Positions 21,641-32,241 of a DNA stretch of 64,000 bases are shown here, piece after piece (position 1 is the first letter of the stretch; every line of letters starts with the position of its first letter). Both the position numbers and the translations under genes were made by a program. The notes under the pieces are model-generated. The model was not told where the DNA came from and searched no databases. It was given only the letters and a program-made list of their open reading frames with translations. Location of the stretch: assembly GCA_023701135.1 (NCBI GenBank), contig JAMPXP010000002.1, forward strand, positions 227,936-291,935, given 5' to 3'. The DNA is from Desulfobacula sp. GTDB taxonomy: Bacteria > Desulfobacterota > Desulfobacteria > Desulfobacterales > Desulfobacteraceae.

Positions 21641-23020
21641 ATGATTCGATCCAGAAATGTCTCTTTTCTCTGCCTTTTGTTTTTGTGCGCCGCATCCCTT
21701 TTTGCATGCAGCACCCCGCAGAGCAGCGCCCCTCAAACCTTTCTATACCAGACGGACAAAGCGGTTCAGGCCCTTCTGCCGATCCGGCCGGACTATCCGG
21801 ACACGCGCTTTGCCATTGTTTCAGACCTTCATTTTTATGATAAAAGCCTTGGAACCGGCGGCAAGGCTTTTCAAGAATACCTGGACGGTGACCGGAAACT
21901 CCTGTCTCATAGCGAAGAAATAATTGCAGCGGCCATGGAAAAGATTTCAAAGGAAAGGGTGAGGTTTGTGCTTGTTCCCGGGGACCTTACCAAAGACGGT
22001 GAACGGATCAATCACGAAGGCGTGGTCAAAACCTTGAAAAAGCTTGAATACTCAGGGCCCAGGGTCTATGTGGTGCCGGGAAACCATGACATCAACAACG
22101 GCGCCGCTGTTCAATATACAGGGGATGACACAAAACCGGTCCCCGGCGTCAGCGAAAAGGATTTTGAAGTCCTGTACCATGAATTCGGCTATAACGAAAC
22201 CCTTGCCCGGGACAGGGATTCTTTGAGCTATGTCCTGGAGCCTGAAAAGGGCCTGTGGCTTCTGGGCCTTGATTCCTGCAAATGGAAGGAAAACAAGCCC
22301 CAGGCCCATCCCCTCACCGGCGGGGCCTTTTCCGCTTCAACCCTGGCCTGGATCGAATCCCAGCTCATCCTGGCCAAAAAAGAGAAAAAGGCTGTCCTGG
22401 CCTTCATGCACCACGGGATCATGGAGCATTATCCGGCCAATAAAAAATTTTACGGGCAATATCTTGTGGATGACGCCGAAACCGTTTCAAAGCTCCTGGC
22501 CGTCTATGGGGTTCGCCTGGTGTTCACGGGCCATTACCATGCCCAGGATGTGACCCAAAAAGAATTCAAAGATTCCGGCGATTTCATCTTTGACATTGAA
22601 ACCGGCTCCCTGGCAACAGCTCCCTGCCCCTACCGGGTGGTGGAGATACGGAACGGCCACCGGGCGGTTATCAGAAGTGTTTTCATCGAGGCTCTTCCCT
22701 CCATGAAGGAAAATTTTGCCGGATACGCCCGGGACTTTGTTTTTAACGGAACCATCACCATGGCCAATGCCAGCCTCGATCAATATTGGGTGTCCAAAAA
22801 ACAGCAGCCCCTGGTCACGGGCCAGGTGGCCCAGGCCTATTGCGCCCATCTTCGCGGGGATGAAAAAAAACCGGACCCGGTCATCAACACGGAAGGCTTC
22901 GGGATATGGCTCAGGTTCATCGCCTGGATGCAGAAGGATCTGATCAACGGCTGGTGGACGGATCTTCCGCCCCGGGACAATGACCTGACCATTGATCTGG
23001 CCACAGGAGCGGTGAATTGA
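21641..23020 (+). CDS. Lipoprotein metallophosphoesterase
   Basis: A 459-residue predicted lipoprotein: a hydrophobic signal ends in the lipobox LFAC at about residue 23. The calcineurin-like phosphoesterase motifs occur in order: AIVSDLHFYD, VLVPGDLTKDGE, VVPGNHDI, LAFMHHGIM and FTGHYHAQD, so both metal sites look intact. It is expected to hydrolyse a phosphodi- or monoester in the periplasm; the substrate is unknown. The stop overlaps the TTG start of the next lipoprotein gene (TTGA), so the two hydrolases are probably made together. Confidence 0.9.
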   Translation: MIRSRNVSFLCLLFLCAASLFACSTPQSSAPQTFLYQTDKAVQALLPIRPDYPDTRFAIVSDLHFYDKSLGTGGKAFQEYLDGDRKLLSHSEEIIAAAMEKISKERVRFVLVPGDLTKDGERINHEGVVKTLKKLEYSGPRVYVVPGNHDINNGAAVQYTGDDTKPVPGVSEKDFEVLYHEFGYNETLARDRDSLSYVLEPEKGLWLLGLDSCKWKENKPQAHPLTGGAFSASTLAWIESQLILAKKEKKAVLAFMHHGIMEHYPANKKFYGQYLVDDAETVSKLLAVYGVRLVFTGHYHAQDVTQKEFKDSGDFIFDIETGSLATAPCPYRVVEIRNGHRAVIRSVFIEALPSMKENFAGYARDFVFNGTITMANASLDQYWVSKKQQPLVTGQVAQAYCAHLRGDEKKPDPVINTEGFGIWLRFIAWMQKDLINGWWTDLPPRDNDLTIDLATGAVN

Positions 23021-24114
23021 CCCTTTCGAAAAAAGCCCGGTGTCCGGCCGTTCTGTTCCTGGTCCTCCTGCCGGTTCTTTTTTCCTGCTCCTCCAGAGAC
23101 AAGGAAAGCTTTTCAGAGGCAGTGTGGGCCGAGCAGGTCGAAAAAACCAGGCTCCAGGATCTTTATGTGCCGCATCATGAAAACGGCCGGTTCTTTGCCC
23201 CCTGGATGAAAATGCCGGATAAAAGTTTTGTGGATGTGCTGGGATGGAAATTTTTTTCAAAGGAAGCCTATTCAAAAGAGGAAAAAAGTTTTCTGCCGTC
23301 CGTGATTCCCGGTACAGCCGAAAGAATTGCAAAAACTCAGGGCGATTTTATACTCTGGATCGGGCACAATACCTTTTTAATCCGCCTGGGGGACGCCTAT
23401 TTTCTGACGGACCCCATTTTTTCAAAACGGGCCCTTCTTCCGGCAAGGCTGACCCCGCCGGCCTTGAGCCTGGAAGAAGTCGGCTCCCTTGCCAAGGACC
23501 TCACCATCATCATTTCCCATAACCACTATGACCACCTGGACCGGGACAGTATAAAAGCCCTTCCTGAACATGCCGCTGTATTTGTGCCCAAAGGATTGAA
23601 ACCCCTGGTCCTGGGCATGAACAAAACCAATGTCGTTGAAATGGACTGGTGGGAAGAAGCCGATCTCGGAAATGGATCAAAACTGGTCTGCCTTCCGGCC
23701 CAGCACTGGTCCATGAGGATCGGCCAGGGCCGGAATAAAACCCTCTGGGCGTCCTATCTGCTGGTCACACCCGGGGCCACCCTGTATTTTGGCGGAGATT
23801 CCGGCTATTTCCAAGGCTTCAGGGAAATCGGCAGAAAATTTCCAGGCATCGATTATGCCTTCATGGCCACCACGGCCTACCATCCCAGATGGTTCATGAA
23901 TTACCAGCATATGAATATAGAAGAAGCAATCAAAGGGTTTGACGAGCTTGGGGCAAAATTTTTCATCCCGACCCAGTGGGGCACCTTTCATCTCGGAAAG
24001 GAACCTGCCGGGTTTCCCGGACTGGATCTTCGGCGCCATATTAAGGCCAAGGGGCTGGACCCTGACCGGTTCAAAATTCTGGACATCGGAGAAATCCTGG
24101 AAATCCGGTGCTGA
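23017..24114 (+). CDS. Lipoprotein MBL-fold metallo-hydrolase (NAPE-PLD-like)
   Basis: A 365-residue metallo-beta-lactamase-fold hydrolase with a TTG start overlapping the previous TGA; AGGAG about 8 nt upstream supports that start. The signal peptide ends in lipobox LFSC near residue 24. The metal motif is IISHNHYDHLDRDS, with further ligands in LPAQHWSMR, YFGGDSGYF and a late TQWGTFHLG. This pattern is like NAPE-hydrolysing phospholipase D and the UlaG group, so a lipid or phosphodiester substrate is plausible. It works next to the metallophosphoesterase, perhaps in successive steps on one envelope phosphodiester. Confidence 0.85.
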   Translation: MTLSKKARCPAVLFLVLLPVLFSCSSRDKESFSEAVWAEQVEKTRLQDLYVPHHENGRFFAPWMKMPDKSFVDVLGWKFFSKEAYSKEEKSFLPSVIPGTAERIAKTQGDFILWIGHNTFLIRLGDAYFLTDPIFSKRALLPARLTPPALSLEEVGSLAKDLTIIISHNHYDHLDRDSIKALPEHAAVFVPKGLKPLVLGMNKTNVVEMDWWEEADLGNGSKLVCLPAQHWSMRIGQGRNKTLWASYLLVTPGATLYFGGDSGYFQGFREIGRKFPGIDYAFMATTAYHPRWFMNYQHMNIEEAIKGFDELGAKFFIPTQWGTFHLGKEPAGFPGLDLRRHIKAKGLDPDRFKILDIGEILEIRC

Positions 24115-24141
24115 TTTTAAAGCAACATAAAGGAGAGACTC

Positions 24142-24678
24142 ATGGCATGCACATTGGAGAAAGCTTTAATCGATAAAACCATTGAATTCCACGGCCACAA
24201 CTGCCCCGGGCTCACCATCGGCATCCGGGTGTCGGAACTGGCCATGGAAAAACTGGACATATGCAATTCCACGGCCCCGGTCTGCGTCACGGAAACCGAT
24301 ATGTGCGCCGTGGATGCCATCCAGTTTCTGACCGGGTGTTCCTTTGGCAAGGGAAACCTGATTCACAAGGATTTCGGCAAATCCGCCTTTACCTTTTATG
24401 ACCGGGATACGCAAAAAGGATTCCGGGCCGTATTTAAAAATGAGTTTGCAGGAGACGAACAGGACCGAAGCATCAGGATCAAAAAAATACTGGAGGCGGA
24501 CCTGGCCGACCTTTTTGAAACATCGGAAGTCCGCCTTCCGCCGGTCAGGCCCGCCCGGATCATGAACAGCATTCTCTGTGCCGATTGCGGGGAAAAAACC
24601 ATGGAATCCCGCATCCGGCTCTTTGACGGGAAAAATCTGTGCATTCCCTGTTTTCAGAAGGTGGAACAGAAAATCTGA
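24142..24678 (+). CDS. FmdE-family protein with C-terminal zinc finger
   Basis: A 178-residue protein of the FmdE family (named for formylmethanofuran dehydrogenase subunit E). The domain signature EFHGHNCPGLTIGIR is near residue 15, followed by CAVDAIQFLTGCSFGKGNL. The C-terminus has a treble-clef pair, ILCADCGEKTMES and GKNLCIPCF. FmdE homologues are widespread in sulfate reducers and are often linked to molybdenum/tungsten or other metal handling, but no reaction is established. An AAAGGAGAG ribosome site lies 7 nt before the ATG. The next gene starts 8 bp downstream. Confidence 0.85.
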   Translation: MACTLEKALIDKTIEFHGHNCPGLTIGIRVSELAMEKLDICNSTAPVCVTETDMCAVDAIQFLTGCSFGKGNLIHKDFGKSAFTFYDRDTQKGFRAVFKNEFAGDEQDRSIRIKKILEADLADLFETSEVRLPPVRPARIMNSILCADCGEKTMESRIRLFDGKNLCIPCFQKVEQKI

Positions 24679-24685
24679 TCAAAAG

Positions 24686-25297
24686 ATGACGGACAAATAT
24701 AAAAATTTTGCGGAATTGGAACAATATGAAACGGCGGATGAAGATTATACCATCCTCTATCGCGGGCTTGATTCCAAGCTGGCCGTCATGGCCCTGCACG
24801 GAGGCGGGATAGAACCCGGCACCATTGATATTGCAGATGCCCTGGCCGGAGACGAGTATACCTTTTATGCCTTTAAGGGACTGAAAAAAACCGGGAATAA
24901 AGCCCTGCACATCAGCAGCAACGCCTTTGATGAAGCCCTTGGTGTGAAGGCCTCGCACGATGCCTTTATTGTCATTTCGATTCACGGATCAAAAGATCGA
25001 ACACAAACGGTTCATATCGGCGGACGGCATCAGGAGTTGAAACAAAACATCAGGGAGGCCTTGATCGCATCCGGATTCCATGCAGAGCTTACGGACCTGC
25101 CGGGGCTTCGCGGCATCAACCCTGAAAACATCTGCAACCGGTGCAAGGGCGGAAAAGGGGTCCAACTGGAAATTCCGCGGGGATTGAGAGAAAAGCTGTT
25201 TGATCGGTTAGACCACCGGCTGCTGAGGAAAAAAACCATCCTCTTCTATCGGTTCGTTCATACGCTGAGAGAGGCCCTGCTGATTTTTAAAGGGTAA
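24686..25297 (+). CDS. Poly-gamma-glutamate hydrolase-family protein (YjqB/DUF867)
   Basis: About 203 residues. The motif LAVMALHGGGIEPGT near residue 33 and the later AFIVISIHGS and VHIGGRH segments carry the zinc-ligand His/Glu pattern of the phage-derived poly-gamma-glutamate hydrolase family (PF05908; YjqB in Bacillus). The downstream segments GINPENICNRC and VQLEIPRGLR are also typical. The frame is open farther upstream inside fmdE, but the ATG at 24686 is where the family begins. No signal peptide is seen, so a cytoplasmic peptide or glutamyl-amide substrate is possible. It is paired with fmdE, 8 bp apart. Confidence 0.8.
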   Translation: MTDKYKNFAELEQYETADEDYTILYRGLDSKLAVMALHGGGIEPGTIDIADALAGDEYTFYAFKGLKKTGNKALHISSNAFDEALGVKASHDAFIVISIHGSKDRTQTVHIGGRHQELKQNIREALIASGFHAELTDLPGLRGINPENICNRCKGGKGVQLEIPRGLREKLFDRLDHRLLRKKTILFYRFVHTLREALLIFKG

Positions 25298-25355
25298 TTA
25301 TAATTGGCCGTGCAGCCCTGCATTCAAAACTTCCGAGAAAGGCGATCTGCTATTG

Positions 25356-28300
25356 TTAAGGCAGGCTGTAATTTTTAAGCCCGAGATAGGCTTTCTCAAA
25401 GGCTTCAAAAGCTCCCGGACCATCCTGAAAATGCTCAGTTTTCCCAATTTCTTCAAGCACTCCGGCTGCTTTTGACAATTCACGGGCCGTGAGGTTGGCG
25501 GCTCCCCCCTTTATGGAATGGGCTTCCTGTTTCAAGGCGGCTGCATCTTTTGAAGCAAGGGCCTGCCGGATTTTCGGGACTTGTTCTCCCACGGTCAGGA
25601 TAAATTCTTCCATGACCTCTGTCAAAAAGTCCCGGTCATTTTCAAATTCTTTCAGTGCCTTTTCAAAATCAATGGGGTCCGTTGCAAAGGGCCTGGATTT
25701 TTCATCACGGCGCAGCAGGTCTCTTTTCAAAGTCGTTGTGGCTGTCTTGGATTGTGAAGGTATCCATTTGTTGATCATGTCCATGAGATCAATTCTTCTC
25801 AAGGGTTTGGATATATAATCATCCATCCCGGCCTCAAGACATTTATCCCGGATGCCGGATACGGCATGGGCCGTCATGGCGACAATGGGAATCCTTGCCA
25901 AACCGGGATCAAACCCGGCCCCTTGTTTTTCAAGATCCCGTATCCGTTGGGAGGCCTCGTAACCGTCCATGACCGGCATCTGGATATCCATGAGGATCAG
26001 GTCAAATTTCCGGGTTTTGAATATGTCCACCGCTTCTTTGCCGTTTTGGGCCAGGACCATGTTAAAGCCTGCCTGGGTGATATTTTTTTCTGCAATTCTC
26101 TGGTTGGTGGGATAATCCTCAACCAGAAGAATCCAACTGCTTTGCCGTTGTTCGTCGGCAACAAAATGCCGGGTCACCAGCTCTTTTGTATCGGCTGCTG
26201 AGTTTTCAATGAGTCCGAGAACAGAACCGATGGTCATTTTCAGATCATTTCGTCTGATCGGTTTGGACAGGTATCCCTGGATTCCGATGTCCCTGCACAT
26301 CCGGCTGTCCCCGGTTCTGCCCATGGAGGTGAGGATGATAATGGGGACAGCGTCCTTGTTTTTTCTGATGGTTCTGGACAATTCAAAGCCGTCCATTCCC
26401 GGCATTTGAACATCCATTAGGATGAGGTCAATGGGGTTTTCAGAGCTTCTTTTTTTAAGAAATTCAAGGGCCTGGTCTCCATTTTTCGCGGTGAAGGCGG
26501 AGCATCCGAAAAATTCCAGGTATTTTGTAAAAATATACCGGTTGGTGGGGTTATCATCCACAATCAGAATGTTCAAGCCCTTTAAATCCACGGCCGATGC
26601 CTTTGAAACCGGCGAATCCCCCTGGTGCAGACCGAACCGGACGGTAAACCAGAAGGTGCTCCCTTTTCCGGGCTCGCTTTCTATTCCGATCGTCCCCCCC
26701 ATGAGTTCCACCAGTTGTTTTGATATGGTGGTGCCAAGCCCTGTTCCGCCGTATTTCCGAGTGGTTGATCCGTCTGCCTGGGAAAAGCTTTCAAAAATAA
26801 GATCCTGTTTTTCCTTTGGAATTCCAATACCCGTATCTTTCACTGAAAATTTTAAAACAATCGTATTCCGGTCTTCCCCCAGTTTTTCACCCTTAAGGAA
26901 GATTTCCCCTTCATGGGTGAATTTTAAGGCATTCCCCACCAGGTTCATCAGGATCTGTCTCAATCGCCCCGGATCTCCCAATACCTGGGCAGGGACATCC
27001 GGCTCAAGATAGGAAATCAATTCAAGCCCTTTTTTCTCGGCCCTGACGGCAAAGGAAGCGGCAAGCGACTCTATGGTGTGGAACAGATTGAAGGGGATCT
27101 CCTCCAGCTCCAGCTTGCCGGCCTCTATTTTGGAAAAATCCAGGACATCATTGATGATTCCCAAAAGCGCATCCGCCTCATTGGAAATGGTTTTTAAATA
27201 GTTCTGCTGCTGATCATCAAGGTCGAAATCCATCATCAGTTCGGCCATGCCGATGACTCCGTTGATGGGGGTACGGATTTCATGGCTCATATTGGCAAGG
27301 AATTCGCTTTTGGCCCGGGTTGCCTGCTCTGCCTGATCTCTGGCCTTGCTCAAGGCCTCCTCGGCCATGACCCGCCGGGTAATATCGGTGATAAAGGCAA
27401 AAGACCCCTGAAATTCGTTGTTTTCATCAAAAATCGAGGTCGAATCCAAATTGGCATAGAGCTTTTCCCTGTTCTTTCTGATAAAGGTCAGCTCATAATT
27501 ACGGGATTGGGTAAGGGCCATTTTTGAAAATTGTTCCTGCAGGAGACGTTTACTGCCCTGATCCACAAAATCAATGGGGGATCGGCCGAACAGCTCCTGT
27601 TCGTCATAGCCCAGCAGCCTGCAGATGGCCTGGTTCACATCCGTCGTGATCCGGTCCTTTCCGATCTGCCAGTATCCCACCGATGTGGTCTCTATGAGGC
27701 GCCGGTATTTTTCTTCCCGGATCTTGAGATTGTCCAGAGCCTGTTTTCTTTCTATGGCAATGGCAATCTGGCTGGAAACAGCGATGAGAATATTCAGGTC
27801 TTTTTTTGTAAAATAGTCGGGATCCGAATAGCTATAGGCCGATATCAGGCCGATGATCCGATCCTGAATCATCAGCGGAGCCCCCAGCCATACCAGGGGA
27901 ACCGTCCCGATGACGGTCCCTTGATCGCTTCTCAGTTCCAGCATTTCCCGGGTCAGGAGCAGGGGTTTTTTCCCGAAAATCACTTCGCCGGAAAGGGATT
28001 TTAGGCTAGAGACTTCTCGTATTTCCTTAATCTCTTCGGAAAGCTCATCAACCTCATAAACAATATGGATCAGATCCTTTTTTTCATGATAAATGCCGAT
28101 GAAGAAATTGGACAGGCACATGATTTCATTAAGGCTTTTATGAATGGATCTGTAGAGATCATCAAGGCTGGGAGTGGTGGTGATGGCATTGGAAATATCA
28201 AAAAGCGTTGCATTGATTTTTTCTGCATAATTTCTTTCATTGGCTTCGATCTTGAGGTCAATGTTTGCCTTCTTAAGCTGGGAAGTTCTTTGTTCAACCA

Positions 28301-29903
28301 TCTGTTCAAGATTGTCCCTGTGGAGGGCAAGCTCGTCTTCCAGGGCTTTTTTGTCGGTCTTATCCCTTACCAGCCCCATGAATCCGGTGATCCGATGATG
28401 AATATCCTTTTTCAGGGAAATGGAGACCTCTCCATAGAGACGCCGCCCGTCTTTATGGATCAATTCACACCCGAATTCCTTTTCAGGGCTATGGGTGGAA
28501 TAGATACGATTGAACACTTCCATGATTTCAGCAGCAGAGTCCTTTGCCACAAACCGGGCATAATTCATATTCGTCAGTTCCTCGGCCGAATATCCCAGCA
28601 ACTGGGGCAATACCTTGTTAAAAAAGACCAGGTTTCCCCTCAGATCCACTTCATAATAAGCATCTTCTATGTTTTCCAGAATCGCCCTGTATTTTTCTTC
28701 ACTCTGTCTTAAATGCTGCTCCGCACTGGCCCGTTCTTCAAAAATAGTATCCAGGTCTTTTTTGACGATATTCAGGGCCAGAAACACTTCCTTATAAGGG
28801 TGGTCTTCTTGTATTTTGTCGGAAGAAATCCCTTTTTCATCCCAGTTTAATGATCCGATATGTTTCAGCAATTCGTCCCTGAGGGCGTCGGGACTATGGG
28901 CTTCACCCGGTTTTTCCGCCAGGATATCCGATCGGGAATGGATCTGATCTTTGGCAGAACTATTTTTTTCCTTTTCAATGATCTTCAAGGCCTGGTCCAG
29001 GTTATCTGTAACAATGACCCTGAACGGCGCCAGCATGCGGCTCATATTGATAACAGTTTTCATCAGGGTGTTCACCCCGAAAAGAACCGTCAGCCGGCAA
29101 GGTGTTTTTTTATTAAACTCCACCAAGCGCTTTCTATACGTCTGCCTGGCCTTCCAGGTCGAATTTTCAAGTTTCTCCCAGTTCATTATCTTGAAATACC
29201 CGTCTTTTCGGGAGAGCCCGGCCTCGCGGATTACTTTTTCATGAAGGGCAAAAAAACGATCAATATAATCTTCTCTTAAAACGCCGTGGGCATTGCTGTA
29301 AAGAATGTCGTCGTCAATGAGTTCAAAATCTATCCCGTAATCACCAAATTCTATTTTCCAGTCTTCCCTGGAGTACCGCTTTCCTGCCTCTTCCGGTAAC
29401 CCGGCGGGAATCCCCTTTGACTTGAGCAGGGAAAGGGCGGCCGTGACGGCAGCCGTATAATCATCCACCGCCTTCATGGGAATGCCGGGCTTTTTCAGAA
29501 GGATCCCTACATTATAGACATTCTTTAACATCATGGGGGCGTTAAACAGCCAGAAACCGTAGAGGCAACCGGCATCAACTTCCTTCAGGGTCAGGGTCGA
29601 ATGCCGGACCCGGACCTCTCTGGAGGGAATGCCGGTGACCCCGCTGTTATCCCGGATTTCAACATAGGGCTTGCCTGCGAGACCCACGGCCTTTAGGAAT
29701 TTTTCATGCATGGCGTGAAAAGCCGTTATTCCCTCGGGAGTTAAGGGGCCCTTGGGGACTGTGTATAAGATTCTTTCACCGATCAGGGAAAAACTTGAAG
29801 AATAATGGTGTCCAAGGGGAACCGCTGTCCATTCAGGATGTGTTGTTATCAAAAGCCCGGTAACCGGGCATATGGTTTGTGTGTTTGAAAAATCTTTTCC
29901 CAT
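25356..29903 (-). CDS. Hybrid sensor histidine kinase with two receivers and an Hpt domain
   Basis: A 1515-residue soluble multistep phosphorelay protein. Residues about 1-330 hold two tandem copies of an unnamed sensory-like domain: [20 protein letters not shown] in copy 1 aligns with [20 protein letters not shown] in copy 2. A PAS domain follows near 400, a GAF near 560-710 and a second PAS near 728. The kinase has its phospho-histidine in [13 protein letters not shown] (about 872), [10 protein letters not shown] and [12 protein letters not shown]. Two receivers have acceptor Asp in [11 protein letters not shown] (about 1160) and [11 protein letters not shown] (about 1302), and an Hpt domain has [10 protein letters not shown] (about 1460). 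All relay residues look intact. It has no DNA-binding domain, so an outside regulator must receive the signal; it is divergent from the kinase operon at 30.2 kb. Confidence 0.92.
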   Translation of the reverse strand: MGKDFSNTQTICPVTGLLITTHPEWTAVPLGHHYSSSFSLIGERILYTVPKGPLTPEGITAFHAMHEKFLKAVGLAGKPYVEIRDNSGVTGIPSREVRVRHSTLTLKEVDAGCLYGFWLFNAPMMLKNVYNVGILLKKPGIPMKAVDDYTAAVTAALSLLKSKGIPAGLPEEAGKRYSREDWKIEFGDYGIDFELIDDDILYSNAHGVLREDYIDRFFALHEKVIREAGLSRKDGYFKIMNWEKLENSTWKARQTYRKRLVEFNKKTPCRLTVLFGVNTLMKTVINMSRMLAPFRVIVTDNLDQALKIIEKEKNSSAKDQIHSRSDILAEKPGEAHSPDALRDELLKHIGSLNWDEKGISSDKIQEDHPYKEVFLALNIVKKDLDTIFEERASAEQHLRQSEEKYRAILENIEDAYYEVDLRGNLVFFNKVLPQLLGYSAEELTNMNYARFVAKDSAAEIMEVFNRIYSTHSPEKEFGCELIHKDGRRLYGEVSISLKKDIHHRITGFMGLVRDKTDKKALEDELALHRDNLEQMVEQRTSQLKKANIDLKIEANERNYAEKINATLFDISNAITTTPSLDDLYRSIHKSLNEIMCLSNFFIGIYHEKKDLIHIVYEVDELSEEIKEIREVSSLKSLSGEVIFGKKPLLLTREMLELRSDQGTVIGTVPLVWLGAPLMIQDRIIGLISAYSYSDPDYFTKKDLNILIAVSSQIAIAIERKQALDNLKIREEKYRRLIETTSVGYWQIGKDRITTDVNQAICRLLGYDEQELFGRSPIDFVDQGSKRLLQEQFSKMALTQSRNYELTFIRKNREKLYANLDSTSIFDENNEFQGSFAFITDITRRVMAEEALSKARDQAEQATRAKSEFLANMSHEIRTPINGVIGMAELMMDFDLDDQQQNYLKTISNEADALLGIINDVLDFSKIEAGKLELEEIPFNLFHTIESLAASFAVRAEKKGLELISYLEPDVPAQVLGDPGRLRQILMNLVGNALKFTHEGEIFLKGEKLGEDRNTIVLKFSVKDTGIGIPKEKQDLIFESFSQADGSTTRKYGGTGLGTTISKQLVELMGGTIGIESEPGKGSTFWFTVRFGLHQGDSPVSKASAVDLKGLNILIVDDNPTNRYIFTKYLEFFGCSAFTAKNGDQALEFLKKRSSENPIDLILMDVQMPGMDGFELSRTIRKNKDAVPIIILTSMGRTGDSRMCRDIGIQGYLSKPIRRNDLKMTIGSVLGLIENSAADTKELVTRHFVADEQRQSSWILLVEDYPTNQRIAEKNITQAGFNMVLAQNGKEAVDIFKTRKFDLILMDIQMPVMDGYEASQRIRDLEKQGAGFDPGLARIPIVAMTAHAVSGIRDKCLEAGMDDYISKPLRRIDLMDMINKWIPSQSKTATTTLKRDLLRRDEKSRPFATDPIDFEKALKEFENDRDFLTEVMEEFILTVGEQVPKIRQALASKDAAALKQEAHSIKGGAANLTARELSKAAGVLEEIGKTEHFQDGPGAFEAFEKAYLGLKNYSLP

Positions 29904-30157
29904 GATTTAGAAATTTTGTATATCTTAAAGAAATTGTTCATCCTTTGAACGATTTGGAAACCATATCATATAAAAAATCGAAAAAACAATTGTATTAGAA
30001 AAATTTCAAAAATAACAAAACCTTTTGATTTTCACAGAAATTCCCGCCAATGCACCGCTATTTCACTCAAGGATAAGCTGGTTCCCAAAACCATTCTTTT
30101 CCCTTTCTGTTTGATTTTGTCGCTGGACAAAAGAGGGATTCTAAGTTTTGACCCAAC

Positions 30158-30197
30158 TTTTACAATACCAGGATTCTCATTTCATGGTATTGTAAAA
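30158..30197. promoter_or_regulatory. 13-bp perfect inverted repeat before the kinase operon
   Basis: TTTTACAATACCA (30158-30170) and TGGTATTGTAAAA (30185-30197) are exact reverse complements separated by 14 nt. The right arm ends 31 bp before the kinase ATG at 30229. The next bases are T-rich (ATTTTTATTAAATTT), so the RNA could form a terminator/attenuator hairpin; as DNA it could be an operator. The rest of the 325-bp gap (29904-30228) is AT-rich and shows no gene. Confidence 0.5.
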
Positions 30198-30228
30198 TGA
30201 ATTTTTATTAAATTTGAGAGTTAACCAT

Positions 30229-31692
30229 ATGATGATACCACTTACCATCTTCAAACGCCTGGTAATCGGAAATGTAATCATTCTTTTGCTTGTTTTTATC
30301 CTTGGCAGCACTGTCATTTTCAACCTGACCGGGCTTCAGAAACTTACCCGGGAAATTGTGGTCAAAAACCAGGAAAGCCTCATCGTGGGAAATCGCCTCA
30401 TGGATTCACTTGCGTCACTTGTCAATTTCAGTGAAAAATATTTTGTGTCCAGAGATATTGATTATTACAACCGGGCTCTTGATGTAAAAATTCATTTGAA
30501 CAGAGATTTTGAAAAATTTAAAGGCCTTATGGAGACAGATGAGCAAATTGCCATCCTTGCTGAAGTGCTTGCCAATTTGGATGAATACCTGGACTGGTTT
30601 GAAGAAACAGCCGAAAAGCTTAAATCCGCTGAAAAAAGCACGATTGATTTATTTTTAAAGGAAAATCGTCCCGATCTCAATACGACAGCCGGTAATCTGA
30701 AAAAGATTCTTGCCGTTTCCCAGGATATTATTACTGCCAAAACAAACCGGTCCATCCAAAAGAGCCATCAGATTCTTGTCGTCACGGTCATAGTTACCTT
30801 GATGACCGTTTTTTTCGGGATGCTCATTACCACTTTCAACACACGGTCAATTACAAAATCCGTCAACCGCCTTCAAAAAAAAACCAAGGACATTTCTCAG
30901 GGACATTTCGAGGAAATCCAAGCCATAAAGGGGCCAAAAGAAATCCAGGACCTGTCATTGCATTTCAATACCATGTGCCGGCGTTTAAAAGAATTGGATG
31001 GCTTGAAAGCTGATTTTGTCAGCCATGTATCCCATGAACTCAGAACCCCGATCGCTTCCATAAAAGAAGCATCCGCAATGCTGTCCAATGGTTTTTATTC
31101 GGATGAGCCTCAAAAGCAAAAGGAATTGTTCCTCCTGATTCACAAAGAGTGCAACCGGCTTTTAAATTCGGTCATGCGGATTCTTGACTATTCCAAAATG
31201 GAAGCCAACCGTATGGAATACAATTGCATTAAAACAGGCCTGCCCGATGTCATCCGTAAATCGGTTCTGAAGCTGGCGCCCTTAGCGCAACAAAAAAAAA
31301 TCATCCTGGAATTTTTTCCGCCATCTCAGAATCTTCCGGATGTCCGCGTTGACGAAGACAGGATCATAGAAGTGTTGGACAACCTGATCGGCAATGCCCT
31401 TAAATTCACGCCGGAAAAGGGCAAGGTTTTCATTCACTGTCTGACCGGGGATTCCGGCAAAAACCTGATGGTATCGGTTGAGGATAACGGTCCGGGAATT
31501 AAGCTTGAAGATCTTGAAAAGATTTTTTATAAATTCAAACAAATTGACAATGGCCTTGGTACTCGAATGGGAACCGGACTGGGACTTTCAATATCAAAAT
31601 ATATCATAAAGGCACATGGGGGAGACATATGGGCACAAAGCCGGTATTCAAAAGGCACAAAAATGGTTTTTACGTTACCTGCTGCTTTGTAA
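30229..31692 (+). CDS. Membrane sensor histidine kinase (GlrK/QseE-like position)
   Basis: A 487-residue kinase with an N-terminal membrane helix (about 12-32), an extracytoplasmic helical sensor region, a second helix near 183-203 (VVTVIVTLMTVFFGMLITTF) and a HAMP-like linker. The HisKA site is SHVSHELRTPIASIKE with His near 269, followed by the ATPase motifs LIGNALKFTPEKG, VEDNGPGIK and GTGLGLSISKYI. The start at 30229 is preferred over an in-frame TTG at 30214 because it begins right before the first membrane helix. A lipoprotein gene overlaps its 3' end and an NtrC-class regulator follows, the same order as qseE-qseG-qseF of enterobacteria. The stimulus is unknown. Confidence 0.9.
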   Translation: MMIPLTIFKRLVIGNVIILLLVFILGSTVIFNLTGLQKLTREIVVKNQESLIVGNRLMDSLASLVNFSEKYFVSRDIDYYNRALDVKIHLNRDFEKFKGLMETDEQIAILAEVLANLDEYLDWFEETAEKLKSAEKSTIDLFLKENRPDLNTTAGNLKKILAVSQDIITAKTNRSIQKSHQILVVTVIVTLMTVFFGMLITTFNTRSITKSVNRLQKKTKDISQGHFEEIQAIKGPKEIQDLSLHFNTMCRRLKELDGLKADFVSHVSHELRTPIASIKEASAMLSNGFYSDEPQKQKELFLLIHKECNRLLNSVMRILDYSKMEANRMEYNCIKTGLPDVIRKSVLKLAPLAQQKKIILEFFPPSQNLPDVRVDEDRIIEVLDNLIGNALKFTPEKGKVFIHCLTGDSGKNLMVSVEDNGPGIKLEDLEKIFYKFKQIDNGLGTRMGTGLGLSISKYIIKAHGGDIWAQSRYSKGTKMVFTLPAAL

Positions 31693-32225
31693 TCGGGCTC
31701 TTTTTATCAGGTTGCCAGCATTTCACCCTCCCCGCATCAATCGATACGGACGAAGAAAAATATCTGACCATGACCCAGGCCTTTGTCTTAAACGAGGACT
31801 ACGCATCCGCTGTCAAGGAAAGTCAACGCATTCTGGAATACTACAGCCGTATGCCTGAAACCAAGGACGTTATTTTATCCAATTATGTTCAAACTTCCCG
31901 GATCATCTCGTTTCTGCTGACCCGTATCCTGGATGACATAGAAAAAAAACTGGCACTTCACCAGGAAATCCTGGCGTATGAAAAACAGATGGATACATTG
32001 GTTGTTTCAGAGAAATCATTAATAAAGAAAACAGAAGCTCAAAACAATAAACTGGCGGTATTGTCATTAAAAATAAAAGCCCTTGAAGATGAAAAAAAAC
32101 TGCTTCAAAATCAGATTCAGCGGTTAAAGGAAATAGACCTGAATTCAGACAAAACCATGGGAAAACCGGGTCAGGAAGGGTCTAAAGCTGAGGAATCCAG
32201 ACCAAAAAATGGTGATGATTTATGA
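31629..32225 (+). CDS. Lipoprotein of the two-component operon (QseG-like position)
   Basis: A 198-residue lipoprotein: after a basic start the helix VTCCFVIGLFLSGCQHF ends in lipobox LSGC near residue 29. The mature part begins with a TPR-like helical stretch (YLTMTQAFVLNEDYASAV) and ends in a long coiled coil (LALHQEILAYEKQMDTL, LSLKIKALEDEKKLLQNQI), then a polar tail. The start lies 64 bp inside the kinase gene with GGGGGAG just upstream. In enterobacteria QseG joins the kinase sensor domain at the envelope; sequence similarity here is not clear, so the analogy rests on gene order and lipoprotein type. Confidence 0.8.
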   Translation: MGTKPVFKRHKNGFYVTCCFVIGLFLSGCQHFTLPASIDTDEEKYLTMTQAFVLNEDYASAVKESQRILEYYSRMPETKDVILSNYVQTSRIISFLLTRILDDIEKKLALHQEILAYEKQMDTLVVSEKSLIKKTEAQNNKLAVLSLKIKALEDEKKLLQNQIQRLKEIDLNSDKTMGKPGQEGSKAEESRPKNGDDL

Positions 32226-32241
32226 CCCCGGAGGATTCAAA

